Assembly: GCF_900101905.1 (NCBI RefSeq)
Contig: NZ_FNAJ01000006.1
Coordinates: forward strand, 62,001 to 126,000
Direction of reading: 5' to 3'
DNA: 64,000 nucleotides
From: Myxococcus virescens
GTDB lineage: Bacteria > Myxococcota > Myxococcia > Myxococcales > Myxococcaceae
Shown piece by piece: positions 17,179 through 25,810 of this stretch (position 1 is the stretch's first letter; each line of letters begins with the position of its first letter). Made by a program: the position numbers and the translations under genes. A model generated the notes under the pieces. It had not been told where the DNA came from. It ran no database searches and saw only the letters and a list, made by a program, of their open reading frames with translations.

Positions 17179-18216
17179 TCATGGCACCAACACCAGCTTC
17201 CCCACCGTGCCGCCGGACTCCAGTGCCCGGTGCGCATCCGCCACCGCGTCCAACGGAAACGACTTCACCGGTGGCGGCACCAGCTTCCCCTCCTCCAACC
17301 AGCCCAAGAGCCGCGCCATGGACTCCTCCAGCACGGCGCGCTGCTCGAACAGGTACGACAGGTTGAACGCCAGCACGCTGGTGTTGTCGTTCGTCAGCGA
17401 GAGCGGATCGAACCGGGGCGTGCGCAGCCAATCCCAGGCCAGCTTCGCGTAGTTCGGCCGCCCACCGGTGCGCGGCAGCATGGAGTGGAAGCCGTAGATG
17501 ACGAGCTTCCCCGGCGACGCCAGGTGCTTGTAGCTGTCGCGCAGCGTGGACGGCCCGTTCGCATCCAGCACCACGTCATACCCACGGGGCGCCGCCTTCT
17601 TGGCCGCGCTCCACAAGTCCTCCCGGCTCTTGTCGATGACGACCTCCGCCCCCTGCGCGCGAGCCGTCTCCACCTTGTGCGTCCCACCCACCACGCCCAC
17701 CATCCGGCACCCGGCGATGCGGCCCAACTGGAGCAACGCCCCACCCACGCCGCCCGCCGCGGAATGCACCAGCACGTTGGCCCCCGGACGCGGATGCGCC
17801 AGCTCAAAGAGCGCGTAGTACGCGGTGAGGAACACCGTGGGGAACCCCGCGGCCTGCTCCATGCTCAGCCGCGCGGGCAATGTGAACACCTGGTGACGAG
17901 GCACCGTCACGTGGGTGGCGTACCCACCAAAGCGCGTCACGCCGAACACTCGCGCGCCGGGGGCCAGGTCCTCCACCCCTTCGCCCACGGCCTCCACGCG
18001 GCCGGCGAACTCAAAGCCCGGGGTGATGGGCCACCCCACGTACTCCTTCGCGGAGGCGTACAGCCCCATGCGGATGACACAGTCCGCATAGTTCACCCCG
18101 ATGGCTTCGGTGGCCACCCGGACCTCTCCGATTCCAGGTGAAACCTGATTCACCTCTTCAAGGTGGAGCTGTTCGTACCCACCGGCTTTGCGGATGACGA
18201 CCTTGCGTGCGCGCAT
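17179..18216 (-). CDS. zinc-independent quinone oxidoreductase-like MDR enzyme
   Basis: The 345-residue enzyme belongs to the medium-chain dehydrogenase/reductase superfamily, quinone oxidoreductase/VAT1 branch. An N-terminal GroES-like domain (about 5-125, with GVNYADCVIRMGLY and PGFEFAGRVEAVG) precedes a Rossmann NADPH domain with SAAGGVGGALLQLG (about 150-165). The Cys cluster of structural-zinc alcohol dehydrogenases is missing, consistent with a zinc-free reductase. It probably reduces an enone or quinone with NADPH; substrate unknown. The gene is monocistronic, divergent from the lipase gene. Confidence 0.88.
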   Translation of the reverse strand: MRARKVVIRKAGGYEQLHLEEVNQVSPGIGEVRVATEAIGVNYADCVIRMGLYASAKEYVGWPITPGFEFAGRVEAVGEGVEDLAPGARVFGVTRFGGYATHVTVPRHQVFTLPARLSMEQAAGFPTVFLTAYYALFELAHPRPGANVLVHSAAGGVGGALLQLGRIAGCRMVGVVGGTHKVETARAQGAEVVIDKSREDLWSAAKKAAPRGYDVVLDANGPSTLRDSYKHLASPGKLVIYGFHSMLPRTGGRPNYAKLAWDWLRTPRFDPLSLTNDNTSVLAFNLSYLFEQRAVLEESMARLLGWLEEGKLVPPPVKSFPLDAVADAHRALESGGTVGKLVLVP

Positions 18217-18371
18217 ACCCCGTTGAGTACCACGCGACGCAGCGCGACAACGTCAGTGCACGTCCAATCGACGGAAGACGCTCGCGTGAGATGTCTCTAG
18301 ACTCTGTATCGCGCTCGAGGACAGGTCCTGTTCCGGACGCGTCTTCCAAAAACAAACAGAGGAGTATGCCC

Positions 18372-19370
18372 ATGCGATTGAGGCCTTCGCTGTATCTCGC
18401 GAGCACGCTGCTGCTTGGCATCACCACCGGCTGCGGCGAGGACATCGCGTCCCACGAAGAGGCGCTCGGTGAGGTGGAAGCCGCGGCGGTCTCCACCGCC
18501 GGCGCCACCACGCACTTCCGGAACTGGCTGTCGTCCAACGGCTACAACAGCTACGACTTCGTTCGCACGGACCTCACGGGCGGCAGCTACGGCGGCAAGG
18601 CCAGTGCCTCCGACACCGTGACGAAGCAGCCCGTCATCTTCATCCACGGCAACTCGGACAAGGCGGTGGGCTCGGTCTTCGGCCAGACGGGCTGGACGAA
18701 CTCCCTCGAGTACTTCCACTCGCGGGGTTACAAGACGAGCGAGCTGTACGCGACGACGTGGGGCCCGGCCAACGCGCTCCAGTCGGCGAACCAGTACCAC
18801 TCGAAGCAGCACGTGATGAAGGTGCGCAAGTTCATCGAAGCGGTGAAGGCGTACACCGGGGCCTCGAAGGTGGACATCATCGCCCACTCCATGGGCGTGA
18901 CGCTGGCGCGCAAGGCCATCCTCGGCGGCACGGCCCACGACGCGGCGGACGGCGGCACATACAACGTGGGCGCGCCGCTCACGTCCTCGGTGGACACCTT
19001 CGTCGGCATCGCCGGCGCCAACCTGGGCCTGACGTCCTGTTACATGTCCGGCCCGTCGACGCCCACCTGCGGCTCCACCAACGGCCTGTACCCGGGCTAC
19101 CTCTTCTGGGGCAGCGTCACCGGCCGCTCGACGTACCTCAATGACTTGCGCTCGACGAGCGGTTACGAGGGCGCCTTCCGCTACACCATCTACTCCACGG
19201 CGGACGAAATCATCGGCTACGACGGCATCGTCTACGGTGAGTACACGTCGCGCATCCCCGGGCAGACGGGTGAGAAGCGCTACACCGGCTACCCCTACGG
19301 CCACTTCAACTCGAAGGACCTGACGGCCGAGGTTCAGTACGACATGGTGGTCAACCACACCATCCCGTAG
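18372..19370 (+). CDS. secreted lipase / PhaZ7-like esterase
   Basis: A 332-residue exported alpha/beta-hydrolase. The N-terminus is a signal peptide; Cys21 in T-T-G-C may be a weak lipobox. An oxyanion strand V-I-F-I-H-G-N-S-D (88-96) and nucleophile elbow A-H-S-M-G with Ser173 are clear. The stretch TSCYMSGPSTPTCGSTNG (221-238) closely recalls the same region of the extracellular polyhydroxybutyrate depolymerase PhaZ7, with Cys223 and Cys233 likely disulfide-bonded. It could be a lipase or a polyester depolymerase. I chose ATG 18372 because GAGGAG lies seven bases upstream; ATG 18366 is too close to it. Confidence 0.85.
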   Translation: MRLRPSLYLASTLLLGITTGCGEDIASHEEALGEVEAAAVSTAGATTHFRNWLSSNGYNSYDFVRTDLTGGSYGGKASASDTVTKQPVIFIHGNSDKAVGSVFGQTGWTNSLEYFHSRGYKTSELYATTWGPANALQSANQYHSKQHVMKVRKFIEAVKAYTGASKVDIIAHSMGVTLARKAILGGTAHDAADGGTYNVGAPLTSSVDTFVGIAGANLGLTSCYMSGPSTPTCGSTNGLYPGYLFWGSVTGRSTYLNDLRSTSGYEGAFRYTIYSTADEIIGYDGIVYGEYTSRIPGQTGEKRYTGYPYGHFNSKDLTAEVQYDMVVNHTIP

Positions 19371-19386
19371 TCATCCGCCCCCGGCG

Positions 19387-19412
19387 CCTCCACCCTCGCG
19401 AAAGGGTGGAGG
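19387..19412. terminator. bidirectional stem-loop between convergent genes
   Basis: CCTCCACCCT and AGGGTGGAGG form a 10-base stem with a six-base loop between the converging lipase and hydrolase genes. No T-run follows on either strand, but the position fits a shared terminator. Confidence 0.5.
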
Positions 19413-19432
19413 TGGACCGGCTCAACACCCCA

Positions 19433-20623
19433 TTACGGCTGGGGCAGCACGCCCGGCGTCGGCTCGCCTTCCTGGCCCGGCGTGGGCGGAGGCAGGCGCT
19501 CCGGCGTGAGCGGCTCGGACGCCGGCGCGGGCGGAGACTCCGGCCGCGGCGCCTCCTCCTTCGCGGGAGCGGACGGCACCTCGATGCGCCCCGCCGCCGC
19601 GTCGCGGACGAAGGCGAAGGCCGCCTCGTTGAAGCGCTCCGCACAGTCGAGCTGCACGGTGTGCCCACAGCCCTCCAGCGCCACCAGCTTCGCGCCGGGG
19701 ATGTGGGACGCGCCGTACTCCATGATGCCGCGCGCCTCGCCGCCGTGGAGGAAGGGGCTGGGGATGAGCCGGTCATCCGTGCCGTAGATGATGACGGTGG
19801 GCACGGTGACGCGGTGCAGGTTGTCGCGCACGAAGTCGTTGTGGGACAGGCCTCGCACCGTGCGCACGTTGGCGTAGGCGTAGGCGTCGAACTCGGGCGA
19901 CTTCGCCAGCCGCACGCGCTCCTCAATCAGCCACTCCAGCTCCGGCCGCCAGTGCATGAAGTTGGCCTGGCGCACGCTGCCCCAGATGCTGGCCTCCGGC
20001 GCGGACTTGATGAACTCGGAGCTCATCGCCCGCGCGAACCACTCCTTCTCCCGCCAGCTGAACTTCTCGAAGCCGGCGGGCGACGCCAGCACCAGCGCGC
20101 TCAGCGACTCCGGGTAGCGGATGGCGAAGGAGAGCGACGTCTGCCCGCCCATGGAGTGACCGGCGAGCACGGGCTTGTCCAGGCCCAGGCCGTCCACCAG
20201 CTCCAGCACCGCGTCCGCCATGGCCTCCATGGTGTACGGGAAGGTGCCGGGCTTGTCGGACTTGCCGTAGCCGGGCAGGTCCACCGCGATGACGCGGTAG
20301 CCCTGTTGCTGGAAGGCGTCCAGCTGCGCCCGCCAGAACTTCAGGTACGAACCCAGGCCGTGGATGAAGACGACGGCCTTCGCGTCCGGGCCGCTGCCGG
20401 GCATGTCGACGTAGGCCATCTGGGGCACCACGGCCATGCCGTACTGATTCGCGGTGCGCGGAAGCGGAATCCGTTTCACCGGCCAGGGCTGCTTCGAGCC
20501 CTCGGAGGTGTAGTCCAAATCCTGGAAGGAGAGCGCGGGCTGGTGCGCGTACGAGCGCACGCAACCGGCGGAGGAGAGCCCCGCCGCGAGGAGCAGGGCC
20601 GTGAATGCGCGGGAGGTGCTCAT
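19433..20623 (-). CDS. lipoprotein alpha/beta hydrolase
   Basis: The 396-residue protein has a lipoprotein signal peptide (lipobox S-A-G-C, Cys21), an alpha/beta-hydrolase domain (oxyanion F-I-H-G-L-G, nucleophile elbow G-H-S-M-G-G, later acid/His segments G-T-D-D-R-L and G-C-G-H-T-V) and a Pro/Glu-rich C-terminal tail of about 55 residues. It likely hydrolyses an ester or amide at the cell envelope. Its ATG follows the outer-membrane protein stop by two bases (TGACCATG), so the pair is translationally coupled. It is the last gene of the TetR cluster with an acyl-CoA ligase, which suggests release of a fatty or aromatic acid from an ester before uptake; that is inference. Confidence 0.87.
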   Translation of the reverse strand: MSTSRAFTALLLAAGLSSAGCVRSYAHQPALSFQDLDYTSEGSKQPWPVKRIPLPRTANQYGMAVVPQMAYVDMPGSGPDAKAVVFIHGLGSYLKFWRAQLDAFQQQGYRVIAVDLPGYGKSDKPGTFPYTMEAMADAVLELVDGLGLDKPVLAGHSMGGQTSLSFAIRYPESLSALVLASPAGFEKFSWREKEWFARAMSSEFIKSAPEASIWGSVRQANFMHWRPELEWLIEERVRLAKSPEFDAYAYANVRTVRGLSHNDFVRDNLHRVTVPTVIIYGTDDRLIPSPFLHGGEARGIMEYGASHIPGAKLVALEGCGHTVQLDCAERFNEAAFAFVRDAAAGRIEVPSAPAKEEAPRPESPPAPASEPLTPERLPPPTPGQEGEPTPGVLPQP

Positions 20624-20625
20624 GG

Positions 20626-22287
20626 TCAGAACGCGTACCAGGTGAAGGTGGTGAAGACGGAGAAGGGATTGGTCCGGATGGTGGGCGAGCCGTCGTAGAA
20701 GCTGCCCCGGAACAGGTAGCCCGCGTGCAGGCCGGCCGTCATGAGGTAGCGGATGTGGTAGCGCAGCTCCGCGTTGACCTCGGTGCCGATGTACCGGCCG
20801 CGCTCGACCTCGGGCGTCCACCGCACGGGCGTCGCGTCGGAGGTGGCGGTGCCCACGCCCAGCTTGAGGTTCAGCTTGTTGGGCACCATGTCCCACGCCG
20901 CGGTGGCGATGGCGGCGCGCATGCCGTAGCCCTGGTTGGAGATGTCCGTCACCGCGCCCGTGTAGTTGTTCACCGTGCTGGTGAACGGGAACAGGATGAG
21001 CATCTTGTGGTTGAACCACACCGCGCCCGGCAGGCCGTACTGGTTGAGCGTGAAGGCACCGGTGTAACGGCTGTCAGAGAGGTCGTCGTCACCGGTGGTG
21101 TACATGCCCTCCAGCGTGAGCATGTCCGCGGGCCCGCGGCCCCACTGGTACATCAGCTCCAGGTTGGCGGAGAGGCCGGAGATGTTGAGCTCGGCTAGGG
21201 CGGAGCGCTCCGGGTCGTCGCTGACGTACTTGCCGCCGTTGTACATGACGAAGCCGGACGCGCCGAACCGGCCCGTGCGGAAGTCGATGTTGTGGTTGAA
21301 GTTGGCGCCCGCCCAGAAGACGTTGCCCGTGGGCCGCGCGATGTCGAAGCGCGCCGTGCCCGTGAAGGTGTTGAGCCCCGTGGAGGACGGACCGCTCTTC
21401 ACCAGGCCTTCGAAGGCGTAGGCGTCACCCTTCGTCTGGTCGTTGAGGAACCACAGCGACAGGCCCACGTTGGTGTTGGGCCGCACCGGGTAGACGTAGT
21501 CACCGGTGATGAGCCAGATGTACTTCAGGCGCGGGTCGTTGCGCGTGCCCTTGTCCGCCTGCGCGGTGCCCAGCGGCATCAGGCTCAGCTTGGCCAGACC
21601 CTTGTAGCCACTGAAGAGGGAGATGCCCGTGGCATCGCTGCCCAGGAAGCTCATCTTGTAGCCGGTGCGGGTGATGTCCGACAGCGGCGTGCGCGTGGGG
21701 TCGTAGACGTTGTCGTAGACGGGCTGCGTGCCCACCAGCAACGTCAGCTCACGCGGCTTGCGCGTGGGATACAGCGCGACGTTGACGTTCTTCGTCTGGA
21801 TGTTGACCTGGTCGGCGTTGAAGCCGCCGCCCTCGTTCTGCTGGAGCGCGTTGGCCGACCGGCCCCACATGTAGTCGATTTCGAACTGGGCCCGGAAGGA
21901 GGCCAGCCCATCCACGAAGTGGGGGCTGTACTCCATGACGGGAATCCACCGCTGCTCGATGAAGTACGCGGACAGGCCCGGCTCGGCGCGCACCGCGCTT
22001 CCCGCGGGCATGCCAATGGGGCCCAGCGACACGCCGCGAAGGCCGGCCGGGTCGCCCACCTGGTTCTGCACCGACACACGCGTGAAGAAGTAGTTGATGA
22101 GGCTGAACTGACTCGGCTTCGCGTCCTCGTCGCGGTTCGCCTCGTCGTTCCACTCACCGTAGTAAAGGCCGGGAACGGGCGTGCTCTGCGCCGCCGCCGG
22201 AAGCGACACACCCGCCAGCGCCAACGCCAGGGCTCCCGCGGACCGCCGCGCCGCCCTGCGTGCCTCGGACAACCACCACCGTGCCAT
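20626..22287 (-). CDS. outer-membrane beta-barrel protein
   Basis: A 553-residue protein with a signal peptide (Arg-rich n-region, hydrophobic h-region, cleavage near A-A-A-Q) and then alternating strands rich in aromatics, Asn and Gly throughout. It ends in F-T-W-Y-A-F, the terminal Phe being the usual signal for outer-membrane assembly. It has no plug or periplasmic domain. It is coupled to the lipoprotein hydrolase downstream and lies in the same gene set as an acyl-CoA ligase, so it may admit a hydrophobic substrate, in the manner of FadL-type channels. The family is not identified. GAGGTG seven bases upstream supports the start. Confidence 0.82.
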   Translation of the reverse strand: MARWWLSEARRAARRSAGALALALAGVSLPAAAQSTPVPGLYYGEWNDEANRDEDAKPSQFSLINYFFTRVSVQNQVGDPAGLRGVSLGPIGMPAGSAVRAEPGLSAYFIEQRWIPVMEYSPHFVDGLASFRAQFEIDYMWGRSANALQQNEGGGFNADQVNIQTKNVNVALYPTRKPRELTLLVGTQPVYDNVYDPTRTPLSDITRTGYKMSFLGSDATGISLFSGYKGLAKLSLMPLGTAQADKGTRNDPRLKYIWLITGDYVYPVRPNTNVGLSLWFLNDQTKGDAYAFEGLVKSGPSSTGLNTFTGTARFDIARPTGNVFWAGANFNHNIDFRTGRFGASGFVMYNGGKYVSDDPERSALAELNISGLSANLELMYQWGRGPADMLTLEGMYTTGDDDLSDSRYTGAFTLNQYGLPGAVWFNHKMLILFPFTSTVNNYTGAVTDISNQGYGMRAAIATAAWDMVPNKLNLKLGVGTATSDATPVRWTPEVERGRYIGTEVNAELRYHIRYLMTAGLHAGYLFRGSFYDGSPTIRTNPFSVFTTFTWYAF

Positions 22288-22453
22288 AAACACCTCGGCC
22301 CCGTGCGCGGGGGCGCTCCCAGCCTTCCGGCGGGACTGCGAACGTCTGCGTGCTCGACTTTTCCCGTGGCCCGCGGACTGCCCGCCTCGCGAGGCCGTGC
22401 TCCACCCCTGCCGCGCCCGCGCCACACGGCACCCGCCGGGCACGGGCCCCACG

Positions 22454-22484
22454 CGGAAGGGAGGAGGAGCACGCCTCCCTTCCG
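22454..22484 (-). terminator. stem-loop after lipoprotein gene
   Basis: CGGAAGGGAGG and CCTCCCTTCCG make an 11-base perfect stem 12 bases past the lipoprotein stop. A U-tract is lacking. It may only partly stop transcription, since outer-membrane protein and hydrolase genes follow. A 14-base direct repeat (CTTCCGGCGGGACT) occurs at its edge and again about 155 bases downstream. Confidence 0.45.
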
Positions 22485-22496
22485 GCGGGACTCACG

Positions 22497-23117
22497 CTAG
22501 CCGCCGATGGTGTAGCGCTGCACCGCCTTGCCCTCGAACGGCCGGCTCTCGCCCCCGATGACCTGGTTCACCGTGGCCGAGCCCACCGAGCCCGCCGCGC
22601 AGTTGGCGCCCGTGGCGCCGCCCTCGAAGAAGAGCTCCAGGTCCAGCGTCCGCCGGTCCGCGGAGAACGCGCCGCGGCCCACCTGGCGGAAGCCCGGGAA
22701 GGTGAACGCGACGTCGAAGCACTCGCCGTCCCCCTGCACGTTCTCGATGCTCACCACGGTCGAGGTGAAGGTCAGCGCGTTCTGCGGGAGCTCGGGGTTG
22801 CAGGTGCCGGACATGCCCGCGTTCGGCGCGCCCTCGATGGTGCCCGGGATGCTGTCGACCCGGAAGTTGCCGCCCTGCACCGTCATGGTGACGCTCTGAT
22901 AACACTGCGAGCTGGCACCGAAGTTGATGTCTTCACTGAAACCGTTCGGATGGCTGGGAATGTTGGCCCCAGTCATCGTCAGCGTCTTGCCTTCCACGAA
23001 CGCCAGGATGCCCTGCGGCGTGCTCAGGTTGGGCGTGTTGTCCACCGGGTCGCTCTCACCACAGCCCACCAGGGACAGCGCAGACGTCATCACCGCGGAC
23101 AGCAGCATCTTCTTCAT
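22497..23117 (-). CDS. lipoprotein of unknown function
   Basis: A 206-residue protein with signal peptide and lipobox L-V-G-C (Cys19). The mature part is a beta-rich domain with four further Cys (in S-Q-C-Y, G-T-C-N, G-E-C-F and G-A-N-C-A), likely two disulfides, and no recognisable catalytic motif. I chose ATG 23117 because GAGGAG lies six bases upstream. It sits between the acyl-CoA ligase and the outer-membrane barrel, so it may be a periplasm-facing accessory of the same uptake system. No family is recognised. Confidence 0.8.
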   Translation of the reverse strand: MKKMLLSAVMTSALSLVGCGESDPVDNTPNLSTPQGILAFVEGKTLTMTGANIPSHPNGFSEDINFGASSQCYQSVTMTVQGGNFRVDSIPGTIEGAPNAGMSGTCNPELPQNALTFTSTVVSIENVQGDGECFDVAFTFPGFRQVGRGAFSADRRTLDLELFFEGGATGANCAAGSVGSATVNQVIGGESRPFEGKAVQRYTIGG

Positions 23118-23219
23118 GGGTTGCTCCTCTTCCTCCGGCGGGCATCGCCGGGCTGACGCGACAGTCGACAGGCAGCGAGCCACCGTTGGCGTGGCCCGTC
23201 CTTCAAGGTGCGTTCACGC

Positions 23220-24779
23220 TCAATGACGCGAGCGGTCCCGGTCCGCGGCCACGGCCGCGTCGCGAAGCTCACGCTTGAGAATCTTTCCGGCCGCGGAGAT
23301 GGGCAGGCGCTCCATCAGCTCCACGCGCTTGGGCACCTTGAAACGCGCCACGCGTCCCCGCAGGTGCTCCAACAGCGCCTCCGCCGAAACCTTCCCATCC
23401 GGCTTCAACACCACGAAGGCGCGGCCAACCTCGCCCCACTTCTCGTCGGGCACACCCACCACGGCGCACTGCGCCACCGCGGGGTGCTCGTACAGCGCGG
23501 ACTCCAGCTCCAGCGGGTAGATGTTCTCTCCGCCGGAGATGAACATGTCCTTCTTGCGCCCGGCGATGGTGAAGAAGCCGTCCGCGTCCACGCGCGCCAG
23601 GTCGCCGGTGTGCAGCCACCCTTCCGCGTCAATCGCCTCGCGCGTGGCGGCCTCGTCCTCGAAGTAGCCGGAGCACATGGAGGGGCCCTTGAGGAGCAGC
23701 TCACCCACCTCGCCCGTGGGGACCTCCCGGCCGTCGTCATCCACCAGCTTCGCGGCGATGAAGTAGTTGGGCCGGCCAATGGAGCCCGCCTTCGACACCG
23801 CGTACTCCGGCCCCATGCTGAAGAGGCCCGGGCCGAACTCCGTCATGCCGAAGCCCTGCTTGAAGGGCACCGGGTGCACCGCCTGCCACGCCTGGATGAG
23901 CGGCACCGGCAGCGCCGCGCCGCCGCTGGTCATGAAGCGCACGGAGGAGAAGTCCGTCGTCTTGAAGCGCGGCGACTCCAGGAGCTGCTGGTACTGCGTG
24001 GGCACCGCGAAGAAGAGCGTCACCTTCTCCCGGGGGATGAGGTCCAGCAGCGCCTCCGGCTCCCACCGGCGCATGAGGACGACGGTGCCGCCCACGGTGA
24101 GCAGCGGCAGCGTGTACACGAGCAATCCACCCGTGTGGAACATGGGCGTGTGCGTCACCGTGACGTCGCCGGGCCGCACCTCGTGGACCAACGTGTTGAG
24201 GGTGTTCCACGCCACCATGCGGTAGCTGACGCGCGCCCCCTTCGAGCGCCCCGTCGTTCCGCCGGTGAAGATGAGGCAGAGGATGTCCTCCTCGGACACC
24301 GCGTCCTGCGTCACCGGCGAGCCCGGCACGTGGGCCAGCGTCGCCGCGTAGGCGTCCGCGCCCGGCAGGCCCTGCGACTCCAGGGACACCAGCCGGGGGC
24401 CGCCGCCCAGGCGCTCGCGGACGTCCGCCACGGTGTCGCGGAAGTCGTCGCCGAAGAGGAGCACGCAGGGACGGATGGAGCGCACCAGGTCCGCCAGCTC
24501 GGCGGCGTGCAGGCGCCAGTTGAAGGGGACGAAGACGGCGCCAATCTTCGCGCAGGCGAACAGCGCGTCCAGGTACTCCACGCCGTTGTGGGCCACGATG
24601 CCCACCCGGTCGCCCTTCTTCACGCCGGCCACGTCACGCAGCCAGCCGCCCAGCGCTGTGGCGCGCATGTTCATCGCGCGGTAGGTGAAGCGGCCCGCGT
24701 CACCCCGGGACGGGTCCACCACCGCGACACTGTCGGGCCAGTAGAGGGCGCCACGGCCCATCCAGTCACCGATGAACAT
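23220..24779 (-). CDS. AMP-forming acyl-CoA synthetase
   Basis: About 519 residues of the ANL adenylating family. Motifs seen: F-T-G-G-T-T-G-R-S-K-G (A3), G-F-G-M-T-E-F (A5), W-L-H-T-G-D-L-A (A7), G-R-K-K-D-M-F-I-S-G-G-E-N (hinge) and S-A-A-G-K-I-L-K with the catalytic Lys. It should activate a carboxylic acid to its CoA thioester. I chose ATG 24779 (MFIGDW) because GGAGG lies eight bases before it; ATG 24797 is possible. It lies 26 bases after the FabH-like gene and surely shares its transcript. The pair suggests an acyl-CoA made here is the acyl donor for the FabH-like enzyme. Confidence 0.92.
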   Translation of the reverse strand: MFIGDWMGRGALYWPDSVAVVDPSRGDAGRFTYRAMNMRATALGGWLRDVAGVKKGDRVGIVAHNGVEYLDALFACAKIGAVFVPFNWRLHAAELADLVRSIRPCVLLFGDDFRDTVADVRERLGGGPRLVSLESQGLPGADAYAATLAHVPGSPVTQDAVSEEDILCLIFTGGTTGRSKGARVSYRMVAWNTLNTLVHEVRPGDVTVTHTPMFHTGGLLVYTLPLLTVGGTVVLMRRWEPEALLDLIPREKVTLFFAVPTQYQQLLESPRFKTTDFSSVRFMTSGGAALPVPLIQAWQAVHPVPFKQGFGMTEFGPGLFSMGPEYAVSKAGSIGRPNYFIAAKLVDDDGREVPTGEVGELLLKGPSMCSGYFEDEAATREAIDAEGWLHTGDLARVDADGFFTIAGRKKDMFISGGENIYPLELESALYEHPAVAQCAVVGVPDEKWGEVGRAFVVLKPDGKVSAEALLEHLRGRVARFKVPKRVELMERLPISAAGKILKRELRDAAVAADRDRSRH

Positions 24780-24805
24780 GTGCGCGCCCTCCGTCATGGC
24801 GTGAC

Positions 24806-25801
24806 TCAGGCCGTCCAGCGGTAGAGGGCGGAGGCCATGGCGAGCCCGCCGCCGCTGGCACACAGGGCCACCAGGTCGCCGCGCTTCACCTTGCCCTGCA
24901 CCACCGCGTCATCCAGCGTCATCGGGATGCAGGCCGAACCGGTGTAGCCCCACTTGTCCATGGTGTAGTGGGCCTTCTCCATCGGCTGGCCCAGGATCTT
25001 CATGGTCGCTTCGATGGTGCGCAGGTTGAGCTGCGTGAAGACGAACTGCTTCACGTCGTCCAGCTTCAGGTTCTGCCGCTTGAGGAGCTGGTCCAGCAGC
25101 ATGGGCCAGCGCTCGGTGTTGAACGTCGCCGGGAACTTGCGGACGAACTGCACCGCGGGCTTGCCGCCCGTGAGTTCCAGCGACTCCGCGGTGGCCGGGC
25201 GGTTGGTGCCGCCGGTGTAGACACCCAGCGCGTCGTGGTACTCGCCGTTGGCCAGCAGCTTCGCGCCCATGAAGCCGGGCGTGTCACCCGCGCCCAGCAC
25301 CACCGCGCCCGCGCCGTCCGCGAACAGGGTGGCGGTCTTCTTGTCCTTCCAGTTGATGTAGCGCGACATGCCGTAGGCGCCCACGACGAGGATGCGCCGG
25401 TAGCTGTCATCCGCGGCAATCGTCTTGGAGCCCACGTCCAGCGCCGTCACCCAGCCCGCGCACGCGCAGTTGAGGTCGTAGGTGCCGGCGTTCACCGCGC
25501 CCAGCTTCGCCTGCACCACCGAGGCCGTGGCGGGGCTGAGATAGTCCGGGGTGTCGGTGGCGATGATGATGAGGTCCAGCTCCTCCGGCTTCGTGCCCGC
25601 GCGCTCCAGCGCCTGGCGGGCGGCGCCCACGCAGAGGTCGGAGGTGGCCTGGTCATCCGCCATCATGTGGCGTTCGCGAATGCCCACGTTCTGCTGGAGC
25701 CACTCATCCACCTTCTCACCGAGAATCTTCTCGACGTCAGCGTTGGTGAGGACCTTCTCGGGGACGTAGCGGCCAGTGGAGAGAATCTGGGCGTATCGCA
25801 T
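24806..25801 (-). CDS. FabH-like ketoacyl synthase III homologue lacking His and Asn
   Basis: The 331-residue thiolase-fold protein matches beta-ketoacyl-ACP synthase III along its length, including the nucleophile Cys114 in N-C-A-C-A-G and C-terminal G-G-G-L. The catalytic His motif, PHQANLR in FabH, is here F-T-Q-L-N-L-R (Thr256 in place of His), and the Asn motif, YGNTSAAS, is W-G-Y-T-G-S-A-C (Tyr286 in place of Asn). His and Asn polarise malonyl decarboxylation, so this protein is unlikely to perform it. It may form an acyl-Cys intermediate and transfer the acyl group. It follows a tetR gene by nine bases and precedes an acyl-CoA ligase. Confidence 0.9.
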   Translation of the reverse strand: MRYAQILSTGRYVPEKVLTNADVEKILGEKVDEWLQQNVGIRERHMMADDQATSDLCVGAARQALERAGTKPEELDLIIIATDTPDYLSPATASVVQAKLGAVNAGTYDLNCACAGWVTALDVGSKTIAADDSYRRILVVGAYGMSRYINWKDKKTATLFADGAGAVVLGAGDTPGFMGAKLLANGEYHDALGVYTGGTNRPATAESLELTGGKPAVQFVRKFPATFNTERWPMLLDQLLKRQNLKLDDVKQFVFTQLNLRTIEATMKILGQPMEKAHYTMDKWGYTGSACIPMTLDDAVVQGKVKRGDLVALCASGGGLAMASALYRWTA

Positions 25802-25810
25802 GGGTGTTCG

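Noticed and set aside
19433..25801. Possible ole-type olefin cluster (thiolase, hydrolase, AMP ligase)
   Set aside because: The FabH-like protein lacks the His and Asn kept in OleA, the hydrolase is a lipoprotein rather than a cytoplasmic OleB, and no OleD reductase is in the cluster. The SDR at 29499 is distant and on the other strand.
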